Assembly: GCF_047663525.1 (NCBI RefSeq)
Contig: NC_092616.1
Location: forward strand, 6,198,501-6,262,500
Direction of reading: 5' to 3'
Length of the DNA stretch: 64,000 nucleotides
Origin: Anas platyrhynchos
Taxonomy: Eukaryota > Chordata > Aves > Anseriformes > Anatidae
Part shown: piece after piece, positions 1-25,800 of the stretch
Layout of the letters: every line of letters begins with the position of its first letter
Numbering within the stretch: the stretch's first letter is position 1
Notes under the pieces: generated by a model
Database searches by the model: none
Told to the model about the DNA's origin: nothing
Seen by the model: only the letters and a program-made list of their open reading frames with translations
Made by a program: the position numbers and the translations under genes

Positions 1-1140
1 TCATTGATGCGGTCGTTGGATCTTGATGGGGTCATTGATGGGGTTGATGGGGTAGTTGGGTTGTTGATGGGGTATTTGGGTTGTTGATGGGGTATTTGGG
101 TCTTTGGTGGGGTATTTGGGTCTTTGGTGGGGTATTTGGGTCTTTGGTGGGGTTGTTGGGTCATTTATGGAGTCGTTGGGTCTTGATGGCGTCATTGATG
201 GGGTCATTGATGGGGTTGATGGGGTAGTTGGGTTGTTGATGGGGTATTTGGGTCTTTGGTGGGGTATTTGGGTCATTGATGGGGTTGTTGGGTCATTGAT
301 GATGTCATTGATGGGGTCATTGGGTCATTGATGCGGTCGTTGGGTCTTGATGGGGTCGTTGGGTTGTTGATGGGGTATTTGGGTCCTTGGTGGGGTATTT
401 GGGACTTTGATGGGGTATTTGGGTCTTTGGTGGGGTATTTGGGTCTTTGATGGGGGTCGTTGGGTCTTGATGGGGTCGTTGATGGGGTGATGGGGTCGTG
501 ATGGGGTCGTTGGACCATTGATGGGGTATTTGGGTGATTGATGGGGTAGTTGGGTTGTTGATGGGGTCGTTGATGGGGCAGTTAGGCCTTGATGGGGTAT
601 TTGGGGCTTTGATGGGGTTGTTGATGATGTAGTTGGGTCATGAAGGGGTCGATTGGGTCATTAAGGGGTCGATTGGGCAATTAAGGGGTCGATTGGGTCA
701 TTGATGGGATCGTTGATGGGGTAATGGGGCCGTTGATGGGGTCGTGGGGTCGTTGATGGGGCAGTTGGGTCATTGATGGGGTCACGGGGTCGTTAATGGG
801 GTCGTTGGGTCATTGATGGGGTCGCTGGGTGATTAATGGGGTCATGGGGTCGTTAATGGGGTTGTTGGGTTGTTGATGGGGTCATGGGGTCGTTAATGGG
901 GTCGTTGGGTCATTGATGGGGTCGTTGGGTTGTAAACGGGGTCATGGGGTCATTAATGGGGTCGTTGATGGTGGTTGGGACATCGATGGGGTAATTGGGT
1001 CGTTAGCAGGGTGATGGGGTCATTAGCGGGATGATGAGGTCGTTAATGGGGTGGTGGGGTCATTAGCGGGATGATGAGGTCGTTAATGGGGTGGTGGGGT
1101 CATTAGCGGGGTGGCGGGGTCGTTAGCGGGGTGGTTGGTT
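1..1140. repeat. GT-rich minisatellite, GGGGTCGTTGGGTCATTGAT type
   Basis: Imperfect tandem units of about 15 to 20 bases built from GATGGGGT, CGTTGGGT and ATTTGGGT. Open frames occur on both strands, but they only read the repeat. No exon, splice pair or conserved protein is seen. It lies about 2 kb beyond the 3' end of STX1B. Confidence 0.9.
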
Positions 1141-1890
1141 AGTTGGGTGGGTGATGAGGCAGGTGGGTAGTTAGTCGGGTGATTGGCTGGCTCGTTAGCT
1201 CGGCGACGGGTCAATTAGCTGAGCAATGGGTTGATTAATTGGGCGGTCAGCTGATGAGCTGGTTGGCTGGCTGGTTAACGGGTTAGTTAGGCGGTCGGTT
1301 AGCTGGTTGGATGGATGGCGGGTGGGTGAGAGTGGTTAGTTAGCTGGTTAGTTGGCTGGTTAATTAGCTGGTTAATTAGCTGGGTGGGCAGTGGTTAGCT
1401 GGTTGGTTGCTGAGCTGCTCGGATGGGCGACTGGTTAGCTGGTTGAGTGACTAGTTAGCTGGTTGGCTGAGCGGTTAGCTGGTTGGGAGGGTGTTTGGTT
1501 AGCTGACTGGGTGGGCGGGTGGGTCATTAGATGGTTGGTTAACTAGGTGGGTGGGTGGGTGGTTAGCTGGTTAGGTGGGTGGCTGGTTGGGTGGGTGGTT
1601 AGCTGGTTGGGTGGGTGGTTGGCTGGTTGGGTGGGTGGTTGGCTGGTTGGGTGGTTGGTTAGCTGGGTGGTTAGCTGGTTGGCTGGGTGGTTAGCTGGTT
1701 GGGTGGGTGGTTAGCTGGTTGGGTGGGTGGTTAGCTGGTTGGGCGGCTGGTTAGCTGGTTGGATGGGTGGTTGGCTGGTTGGGTGGGTGACTGGTTAGCT
1801 GGTTGGGTGGGTGGTTAGCCGGTGGGGTGGTTGGTTAGCTGGCTGGATGGGTGGTGGTTAGCTGGTTGGATGACTAGTTAGTGGGTTAGT
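1141..1890. repeat. GGTTAGCTGGTTGGGTGGGT minisatellite
   Basis: A second family starts as the first decays. Units of about 12 to 20 bases centre on GGTTAGCTGGTTGG with GTGG runs. Nothing gene-like is visible. Confidence 0.88.
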
Positions 1891-1959
1891 CAGGCGGGTA
1901 ATGGCGTTGCCTCGGATGCGCGGTGGGAATGGGCCAGAGCCCCCCCTGCCCCCTCACGG

Positions 1960-2560
1960 ACCCCCAACCACGCGACCCACCTCCGGGGCACCTTCACCCC
2001 CGGGGGGGTTGGACGACCCCACCCCACCCCAAAAACCTTCCCTAAGGTCAACCCGACCCCAAAGCAGCCCCAGGGCCCGTCCACCAGTCTCCCACTGGGG
2101 CCAGGCTGACTCGGCCTTCACCGGGTTCAAACCCAACCTCCTGGGATCCCTTTTTGGGATCGACCCGTGCCAAAATCCTTCTCTAGGCTCATCCCAACCC
2201 GGGCCGCGACTCTTTAGGGTCAACCCAACCAATGACCGCTCTTTAGGGTCAACCCAACCCATCTATGGCCAACCACGACCCCGTTTTAGGGTCGACATGA
2301 CCCATGACCCCTACCTAGGGTCAACCAAACCCGGATGTCCCCCAAAATCCTTCCCTAGGGTCAACCCAACCTGGGCCGTGCCTCTTTAGGGTTGACCCGA
2401 CCCCGTGCCCTGTCTTTAGGGTCAACCTGACCCATGACCCCCCAATCTCTCTTTGGGGTCAACCCAAGCCAACTGCCTCCCTAATTGCTCCCCAAAGGTC
2501 AACCCCACCCGCGACCCCTCTCAAGGGTCAACCCAATTCGAGGACCCCCCCCCCCTCTAA
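1960..2560. repeat. AGGGTCAACCCAACC minisatellite and C-rich flank
   Basis: Irregular units of about 30 to 40 bases contain TTTAGGGTCAACCCAACC. Bases 2,560-2,990 are low-complexity C-rich then G-rich sequence with no supported gene; they precede the end of the STX1B 3'UTR read from the minus strand. Confidence 0.8.
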
Positions 2561-3000
2561 GCCCACCCCAACCTCCGCCCCCCACCTCTTTGGGACCTCC
2601 TTGACCCATCTGCCCCTCGTAGCCCCCCCTTTAGGGCCACCTCCTGTCCCCCCAGGGCACAATCCGGGGCTCCCCGGACCCCCGCGTGTCCCCCCCCCTA
2701 CCCAAGGGGTGGGGGCACAAGCGCAGCGCATGGATGGGAGATGGTGGTGGAGGGGGTGGGGAGGGGGCGAGAAGAAGTGGGGGGGGGGGACCCAGGCATC
2801 CGAGGAGCAGAATGGGGGGGGGGGGATGGATGGAGGCCAACGAACCGCTTAGATTTGCCGGCCCCGGGTCGGGCTCGGGCCGCTCTGGCCCAAATTTTTT
2901 TTGGGGGGGAGGGGGGGGCAGAGGAAAAGAGGAGGGGGCGGCGGGTGATTGGACCACGTGCTGTTATGTCCGTTCGCATGAACAATTAATTGTCTCTTAA

Positions 3001-3006
3001 TTTATT
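3001..3006 (-). terminator. STX1B: STX1B polyadenylation signal AATAAA
   Basis: The plus strand reads TTTATT, which is AATAAA on the minus strand, about 135 bases beyond the STX1B stop codon and inside a short AT-rich stretch. A second, longer 3'UTR cannot be excluded. Confidence 0.6.
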
Positions 3007-3140
3007 CTTAAGTCTCGCTTAATGTGGTTATTCTCATTACCGGGGAAGGAGGAAGGGAGCGTTAATTACTGCCGCGAGGTTGGGGGGGGGGGGGAGGGGG
3101 GCCGAAAGGAGAAGGAGGGTGGGGGGGGCGCGCCGGGACC

Positions 3141-17668
<14,528 letters not shown>

Positions 17669-17689
17669 GGCGCGGGGTCCCCCCGGGGG

Positions 17690-18090
17690 GGCGGGCGCGG
17701 GGAGAGCTCGGGGGCGGGGGGGGGGGGGGAGGGGTGAGGGGGGGGGGGGGAGGGGGGGGGGGAGGGGCGGGCACGAGGCTTTTTTTTAAAAAAAAAAAAA
17801 AAAAAATTTGGGGGGGGTGGGGGAGGGGCTGCGGATTTTTTTTTGGGGGGGGGGGAGGGGAGAAACCCCGGGGGGGGGGGGAGGGGAGGGGAAAGGGGGG
17901 GGGAGGGGGAGGGGGGGGAGGATGCGCAGAGAATGGGGGGGGGGAGGGGGGGGCTGCGGAGGGAGCGGGGGCGCGCGCGCGGGAACCGGGGGGGCGGGGG
18001 CTTAGGGGGGAGGGGGCGGGGGTTTAGGGGGAGGGGCGGGGCCTGGGAGGGGAGGGAGGGGGAGGGGGAGGGGGGAGGGGAGGGGGAGCC
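17690..18090. other. GC-extreme 5' flank of STX1B
   Basis: G-run sequence with an A18-type tract near 17,790. It is consistent with a CpG-rich 5'UTR or promoter of STX1B read on the minus strand, but no single core element can be named. Confidence 0.4.
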
Positions 18091-19530
18091 GGCTTGCACG
18101 CTCGCCCCCCCCCTTGCACACTCATCTCTTGCACGCTCGCCCCTTGCACACTCGCCCCCCCCCCTTGCACCCCCCCATTTGCACACTCACCCCCCTTGCA
18201 CACCCTTGCACACTCGTTCCTTGCACACTTGTCCCTTGCACACTCAGCCCCTTGCACACTCACTCTTTGCACACTTGTCCCTTGCACACTCACCTCTTGC
18301 ACACTCACCCCCCCTTGCACCCCCCCTTGCACCCCCTTGCACCTCACCCTTTGCACACTTGTCCCTTGCACACTCACTTGGCCCAGCGCACCTTGCTCCC
18401 TTGCACACTCCCCCCCTTGCACACTCGCCCCCTTGCACGCTCAGCCCTGTCCGTGGCTCCTTGCACACTCACCCCCTTTGCACCCCCCTTCCATACTTGC
18501 CCTCCTCCAGACCCCATTTTGCACACTCAGCCCTTGCACACTCACCCTTTGCACACTTGTCCCTTGCACACTCACTTGGCCCAGCGCACCTCGCTCCCTT
18601 GCACACTCCCCCCCTTGCACACTCGCCCCCTTGCACGCTCAGCCCCTCGCATGGCTCCTTGCACACTCGCCTTCTTGCACACCCCTTGCACACTCACCCC
18701 CCTTTGCAGCCCCCTTCCACACTTGCCCCCCTCCAGACCTCATTTTGCACACTCACTCCCTTGCACGCTCACCACCTTGCACACCCCTTTTCACATTCGC
18801 TCCTTTGCACCCTCCCTTGCACACTCACTTGGCCCAGCGCACCTTGCTCCCTTGCACCTCCCCCCTTGCCCGCTCAGCACTGTCTGTGGCTCCCTTGCAC
18901 ACTCACCCCCTTGCACCTCACCCCCTTGCACACTTCCTTGCACACTCTTCTCTTACACACTTGTCCCCTTGCACGCTCAGCCCCTCACACGGCTCCTTGC
19001 ACGCTCGCCTTCTTGCACACCCCTTGCACACCCCCTTGCACCTCACTCCCTTGCACCCTCCCTTGCACACTCACCCCCTTGTACCTTTCACCCTTTTGCA
19101 CACCCCTTTGCACACTCATCCCTCACACACTCACCCCCTTGCACACTCACCCCTTGCACACTCACCCCCTTGCACATCCCCTTGCACACTCACCCCCTTA
19201 CACCCCCCTTGCACACTCACCCCTTTTCACACCCCTTTGCGCACTCGTCCCTTGCACACTCACCCCCCTTTGCACCCCCCTTTCCACACTTGCCCCCCTC
19301 CAGACCCCATTTTGCACACTCACCCCTTGCACGCTCACCCCTTGCACATCTCCTTACACACTCGATCCCTTGCACACTCACCCCCTTACACCCCCCTTGC
19401 ACGCTCACCCCTTGCACACTTCCTTGCACACTCACCCCCTTTTAACCCCTCCCACGCTCCCTCTTTGCACACTCCCCCCATTTGCACACTCCCCCCCCCC
19501 CTTGCACACTCCCCCAAGCCCCCCCCCCCC
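18090..19530. repeat. CCCTTGCACACTCAC array between the syntaxin starts
   Basis: About 90 copies of a 14 to 16 base unit TTGCACACTCACCCCC occupy most of the 2.2 kb between the STX1B and STX4 start codons. All three plus-strand frames stay largely open, which is a repeat artefact. Confidence 0.93.
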
Positions 19531-19574
19531 CCAGTGGACGCTCTAGCCTCCCTTTACCCCCTCTCTATGGTTCC

Positions 19575-19800
19575 TCCCCCCAGGAGGACTCGCTTGGAGG
19601 ACTCCAGGCCTAGAGCGCCCCTCTCTATGATCCCCTGGAGGACTCAAATCCTAGAGCGTCCCTCTCTATGATCCCCTGGGGCCCTTCTAGCACCCCTCTC
19701 TATGCCTGGAGGACTCCAATCCCTCTCTATGACCCTTGGAGGACTCCAATCCTAGAGCGCCCCTCTCTATGATCCCCCCCCGCCGTCTCTATGATCCTCC
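19575..19800. repeat. GAGGACTCCAATCCTAGAGC repeat
   Basis: Five to six copies of a unit of about 40 bases contain GGAGGACTCCAATCCTAGAG and CCCTCTCTATGATCCC. The array ends about 70 bases before the STX4 start codon. Confidence 0.85.
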
Positions 19801-19823
19801 CGGGCAGGGGGCGGGGCGTGGCC

Positions 19824-19833
19824 GCGCATGCGC
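19824..19833 (+). promoter_or_regulatory. STX4: NRF-1 type palindrome GCGCATGCGC
   Basis: A perfect GCGCATGCGC lies 33 bases before the STX4 ATG, next to GGGGCGGGGC (SP1-like) boxes. NRF-1 sites typically sit in TATA-less CpG promoters. The position suggests the STX4 core promoter or short 5'UTR. Confidence 0.55.
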
Positions 19834-19866
19834 AGTGCCCCCTCCCCCCCCCCCCCCCCTTCCGCC

Positions 19867-22800
19867 ATGCGGGACCGGACGCGGGAACTGCACCAGGTGG
19901 GGGGGGGGGGGGGGGGGGGAGGAGGAGGGGGGGGGGGCGCGTTTCGGGGGAGCACCGCGCCCTGGGTGTCCCCCCTAAAGCCGCCGGGTTCCCCCCGGGG
20001 CCCCGCCTCAGGGTTCCGGCCCCCCCAAATATCCCCAGGACCCCCCAAAATGGCCCCAGGACCCCCCCAGGACCCCCCAAATCCCCCCCAAGTGGCCCCA
20101 AGACCCCCCCCATGTCCCTAAGACCCCCCCCAAATGGCCCCCCCGACCCCAAGACCCCCCCCATGTCCCTAAAACCCCCCCAAATCCCCCCAAATTTCCC
20201 CAACCCCCCCCAAATGTCCCCAAGACCCCCCCAAATCCCCCCCTCACCCCCCCCTCAGGACCCCCCCAGGACCCCCAAAACCCCCCAGACCTCAAGACCC
20301 CCAAAATGTCCCCAAAGACCCCCCCCCAAAATGCCCCACCCAAACCCAAACCCCCCCCAAATTCCCCCCAGGACCCCAAAACCCCCCCCCAAATGTCCCC
20401 AAAACCCCCCCAAAATCCCACCCAAACCCAAGACCCCCCCACGACCCCAAAAACCCCCCCAAACCCCCCCAAATGTCCCTAAGACCCCCCCAAAGTCCCC
20501 AAAACCCACCCCAAATTCCCACCCAGGACCCCAAACCCCCCCCAAATGTCCCCAAAGACCCCCCCAAAATGCCCCACCCAAACCCAAACCCCCCCCAAAT
20601 TCCCCCCCAGGACCCCAAAACCCCCCCAAATGTCCCCAAAACCCCCCCAAAATCCCACCCAAACCCAAGACCCCCCAAGACCCCCCCAGGACCCCAAACC
20701 CCCCAGGACCCCCCAAATGTCCCCCAAAACCTCCAAGCCCCCCCCCAACCCCAAGACCACCCCAGGACCCCAAAACCCCCCCAGGACCCCCCCAAAATAT
20801 CCCCAAGCCCCCCCCCAACCCCCCCATCCTCCCCCCCCCACGACCCCCCCAGGACCCCAAATACCCCCAACCCCCCCAAAATATCCCCAAACCTCCCCCA
20901 ACCCCAGGACCCCCCCAGGACCCCAAAACCCCCAAAACCCCCCAAAATATCCCCAAGCCCCCCCATTCCCCCCACCCCCCACGACCCCCCCAGGACCCCA
21001 AAAATCCCCAAAACCCCCAAAACATCCCAAAGCCCCCCCCAACCCCCCCATCCCCCCTACGACCCCCCCAGGACCCAAAAAACCCCCAAACCCCCCCAAA
21101 TATCCCCAAGCCCCCCCCAACACTAAGATCCCCCCATGACCCCCCCAGGACCCCAAAACCCCCCAGAATCCCCCCAAAATTTCCCCAACCCCCCCCCAAC
21201 CTCAAGACCCCCCCAGGACCCCAAAAACCCCCAAAACCCCCCCAAAATTTCCCCCTCCCCCCCCCAGGACGATGTCCCCAGCGACGACGAGGACGAGCGC
21301 GTGGCCCTGGTGGGGGGGCCCCAGCCCCCGGACCCCCCGGCACCGAGACCCTGCTGCAGGTGGGCGGGGCTTATTTCGCATCTAATTTGCATATAATTTG
21401 CATAAATTTGTATAAATTTGCATAAAATTGACATATGATTTAATTATCCACCCACGACGTCGTTAGGGGGAATATTTGGGGGGTGGGAGGGGGATAAAGG
21501 AGGTGGAGGGGGGTGCAAGACCCCCCTAATTACGTCGTTGCCCTGATTTGCATATGATTTGCATAATTTTGAATCTAATTTGCATGTGATTAACGCAGGG
21601 GGCGTGGCTTTGAGGTGTCAGGGTCATTTATGGGCATGGGGGTGGGGAAGAATGGGGGGGTGGGGGAGGGAAATGTGGACCCCCTGGGCCTAATTAGCAC
21701 TAATTAGCGTCTATACCTAATTAACATATAATTAGCAATACAATTAATTTATTCGGTGTCTGATTTGCATATAATTAACATAAATTAGCTGGGATTGGGG
21801 TAGGGATTATGGGCATACAATGGTGAAAGATGCTTAATTACACAAAATTTAATTAATTAATTAAACTAATTACATCCTGTAGACTTATATCAGCCTGATT
21901 TGCATATGATTAGCATGCTAATTGAGTGATTTATCCCTCCGAACCTAATTAACGTGTCCTAATATCTCATTAGCATATCAGATAGAAGCGTGACCTGCAG
22001 GTATCTGAGACCCTCGTGTCATTTGCATGCGATTTGCATCTCATTTGCATATCCCTTCACACATATACCCCTTGTAATATATCCTCAATGATTAATTAGC
22101 ATATATTAGCATGTAATTAACATGTTTCTTGCATATTTATGACCAGGGAGTGCACAACAGAGGGGACAGTGCCCGATCCCTCCCACTTCCTCCACAATTT
22201 GCATATAATTAGCATACAACCCGCCAGTTATTTGCAATCCCAATCACCTAATTATTCCCTAATTAACATATAATTTGCATATAATAATTAATTTTGGGGT
22301 CTTGACCTGTTTATGAGCACAGGGGCACACAAAGCTGCCACGTTCCGGGCTGTGCCTACGGGTCCCGCCCCCACATCTCATTTGCATCTCATTAACATAT
22401 AATTAGCAGACTAATTAGCATCTAATTTGCATATCATTATGCAGGCCCAGGCCGTGCGGGCGGCGCTGCGGGCGCTGGAGGAGAAATTGGGGGCCCTGGA
22501 GCAGCAGCAGGAGGCCGTGCTCGGCACCCCCTGCCCGACGATGGTGGGGGGACCTATAGGGGGCGCTATAGGGGGGCTATAGGGGGTCTATAGGGGGCGC
22601 TATAGGGGCTATGGGGGGGGATATAGGGGCTATAGGGGGTCTATAGGGGGTGCTATAGGGGCTATGGGGGGGGGATATAGGGTCTATAGGGGGTCTATAG
22701 GGGCTTTGGGGGGGGCTATAGGGGGATATAGGGGACTATAGGGGGATATAGGGGCTATAGGGGGGCTATGGGGCTATAGGGGATCTATAGGGGCTATAGG

Positions 22801-25800
22801 GGGGCTATAGGGGGATATAGGGGGGGCTATAGGGGCTATAGGGGGGCTATGGGGGGCTATAGGGGGGCTATAGGGGGCTATACGGGGGCTATAGGGGCTA
22901 TGGAGGGGCTATAGGGGATATAGGGGGGGCTATAGGGGGTCTATAGGGGCTATAGGGGGGCTATGGGGGGGCTATAGGGGGCTATGGGGGGCTATAGGGG
23001 AGTCTATAGGGGCTATAGGGTCCGTGGGGGGGTCTATAAGGGCTATGGGGGGGCTATAGGGGGATATAGGGGAGTCTATAGGGGCTATAGGGGGCTTTAG
23101 GGTCCATGGGGGGGGCTATAGGGGCTATGGGGGGGGTCTATAGGGTCTATATGGGGGGCTATAGGGCGTCTATGGGGGACTATAGGGGGGATATAGGGGG
23201 CTATAGGGTCCATGGGGGGGCTATAGGGGCTATGGGGGGGGTCTATAGGGGCTATAGGGGGGATATAGGGGGATATAGGGGGTCTATAGGGGCGTTATAG
23301 GGGCTATAGGGGGGCTATAGGGTCCGGGGGGGCTATAGGGGGGATATAGGGGACTATAGGGTCTGGGGGGGGGTCTATAGGGGCTATAGGGGGGGCTATA
23401 GGGAGTCTATGGGGGCTATAGGGGAGTCTATAGGGGCCATAGGGGGGCTATGGGGGGATATAGGGGTCTATAGGGGCTATAGGGGGGCTATAGGGGACTA
23501 TGGGGGCTATAGGGGAGTCTATAGGGGCTATAGGGGGGCTATAGGGGGATATAGGGTCCGTGGGAGGGGGCTATAGGGGATATAGGGGGTCTAAAGAGGC
23601 TATAGGGGGCGCTATGGGGGGCTATAGGGGGTCTATAGGGGCTATAGGGGGCGCTATAGGGGTCTACAGTGGGCTATAGGGGGCTATAGGGTCTATGGGG
23701 GGGGTATAGGGGCTATGGGGGGGTATAGGGGCTATAGCGGGCACTATAGGGGGGCTATAGGAGGGATATGGGGGGGCTATAGGGGGTCTATAGGGGTTAT
23801 AGGGGAGTCTATAGGGGCTATAGGGGGCTATAGGGTCCATTTGGGGGGGCTATAGGGGGGGCTATAGGGGCTATGGGGAGTCTATAGGGGCTATAGGGGG
23901 GATATAGGGGACTATAGGGGGATATAGGGGCTATAGGGGGGGCTATAGGGGGCTATAGGGGGTCTATGGGGGGATATAGGGGATCTATAGGGGCTATGGA
24001 GGGGCTATAGGGGGTCTATAGGGGGCTATAGGGTCCATGGGGGGGGCTATAGGGGCTTTAGGGGGAGTCTATAGGGGCTATAGGGGGCGCTATAGGGGGT
24101 CTATGGGGGGCTATAGGGGAGGATATAGGGGGCTATAGGGTCCATGGGGGGGGCTATAGGGGCTATAGGGGGGTCTATAGGGGATCTATAGGGGCCGGGG
24201 GGGTACCTGGGGGAGGGCACGAGGAGTTTTTGGGGGGCAGTTTGGGGAGGAGATAAAGGCATTTTGGGGGGGGGCAGCCTATAGGGGAGGGGGCAAACCT
24301 ATAGGGGAGGTGTCAAGCTATAGGGGAAGGGTCAAGCTATAGGGGAAGGGTATTTTGGGGGGGGTCTTTTAGGATTTTTTGTCCCCCCCCCAGGGTTGAA
24401 GCGGGACCTGCAGGCGCTGCGCGAGGAGATCCAGCAGCTGACCCGGGACATCGGCGCCCGCCTCAAAGGCGAGACCCCAAAATCCCCCCCCAAAAAAAAT
24501 TTGAACCCCCCCCCCAAAAAAATTTGACTCCCCCCCAAAAAAATTTGACCCCCCCCCAAAAAAAATTTCTATAGGGTTGGAGCCGGGGAAGGAGGAGGAG
24601 GACGAGAACCGCAACACCATCGGGGCCAGGGTGAAGCGAACGCAGGTTTGGGGGGGATTTGGGGGAAATTTGGGGGGTTTTGGGGTTTTTTGGGGGGCTG
24701 AGGGGTGAGGTGGGGGGGTTAAAGGGGGATTTGGGGGGAAAAAGTAGGGATTTGGGGATTTTAGGAGGTAAAAGAGGGGAAAAAAAGAGGGGGAAAGGGG
24801 TTTGGGGGATTTGGGGGGGATTTGGTGAAATTTGGGGGGTTTTGGGGTTTTTTGGGGGACTAGGGGTGATGTGGGGGAGTTAAAGGGGGATTTGGGGGGA
24901 AAAAGGGGGGTTTTAGGGGGTAAAAAGGAGAAAAAAGAGGGGGAAAGGGGGTTTGGGGGATTTGGGGGGGATTTGGGTGAAATTTGGGGGGTTTTGGGGT
25001 TTTTTGGGGGCCTGGGGGTGAGGTGGGGGGGGGGTTAAAGGGGATTTGGGGGGAAAAAGTAGGGATTTGGGGGGAAAAAAGAGGGGTTTATGGGGTAAAA
25101 GGGGGGATTTGGGGAGGAAAAGGGGGTTTGGGGGATTTGGTGAAATTTGGGGGGTTTGGGGTTTTTTGGGGGCCTGGGGGTGATGTGGGGGGGTGAGGGG
25201 GAGGTGGGGGGGGGTTAAAGGGGATTTTGGGAAAAAATGGGGTTTTAGGGGCGGTTAGGGCATCCAGGTGGGGTTTTGGGGTCCCTGTAGGGGTTTTGGG
25301 GTCTCCCAGTGGGATTTTGGGGAGGTTAAAGGGGATTTGGGGGTTCCCAAGTGGGATTTTGGGGTCCCCAAGTGGGATTTTGGGGTTCCCAAGTGGGATT
25401 TTGGGATCGCAAAGTGGGATTTTGGGGTTTTGAAGTGGGATTTGAGGCCCAAAAGTGGGATTTTGAGGTCTCAGTGTGGGATTTTGAGGTTCCCAAATAG
25501 GATTTTGGGTTCCCAGGTGGGATTTTGGGGTTCCCAAATAGGATTTGGGGTTCCCAAGTGGGATTTTGGGATCCTGTAAGTGGTTTTTGAGCCTTCACGG
25601 TGGGATTTTGGGCCTTCACAGTGGGTTTTTGGGCCCTCAGAGTGGGATTTTAGGGTCTCAGTGTGGAATTTTGGGGTCCCCAATTAGGATTTTGGGTTCC
25701 CAAATAGGATTTTGGGATCCTATAAGTGGGTTTTAGGGGTTTCTGAGTGGGGTTTTGGGGTTCTATACATGGGTTTGGGGCCTTCACAGTGGGATTTTGG

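Noticed and set aside
18024-19671. Several 400 to 570 codon His/Thr/Cys-rich frames
   Set aside because: The TTGCACACTC array, whose unit is near 15 bases, leaves all plus frames open. There is no start context, splice site or homology.
20255-21343. Gly/Trp-rich minus frame and Pro-rich plus frames in STX4 intron 1
   Set aside because: They are translations of C-run repeats between two conserved STX4 exons, with no conserved motif.
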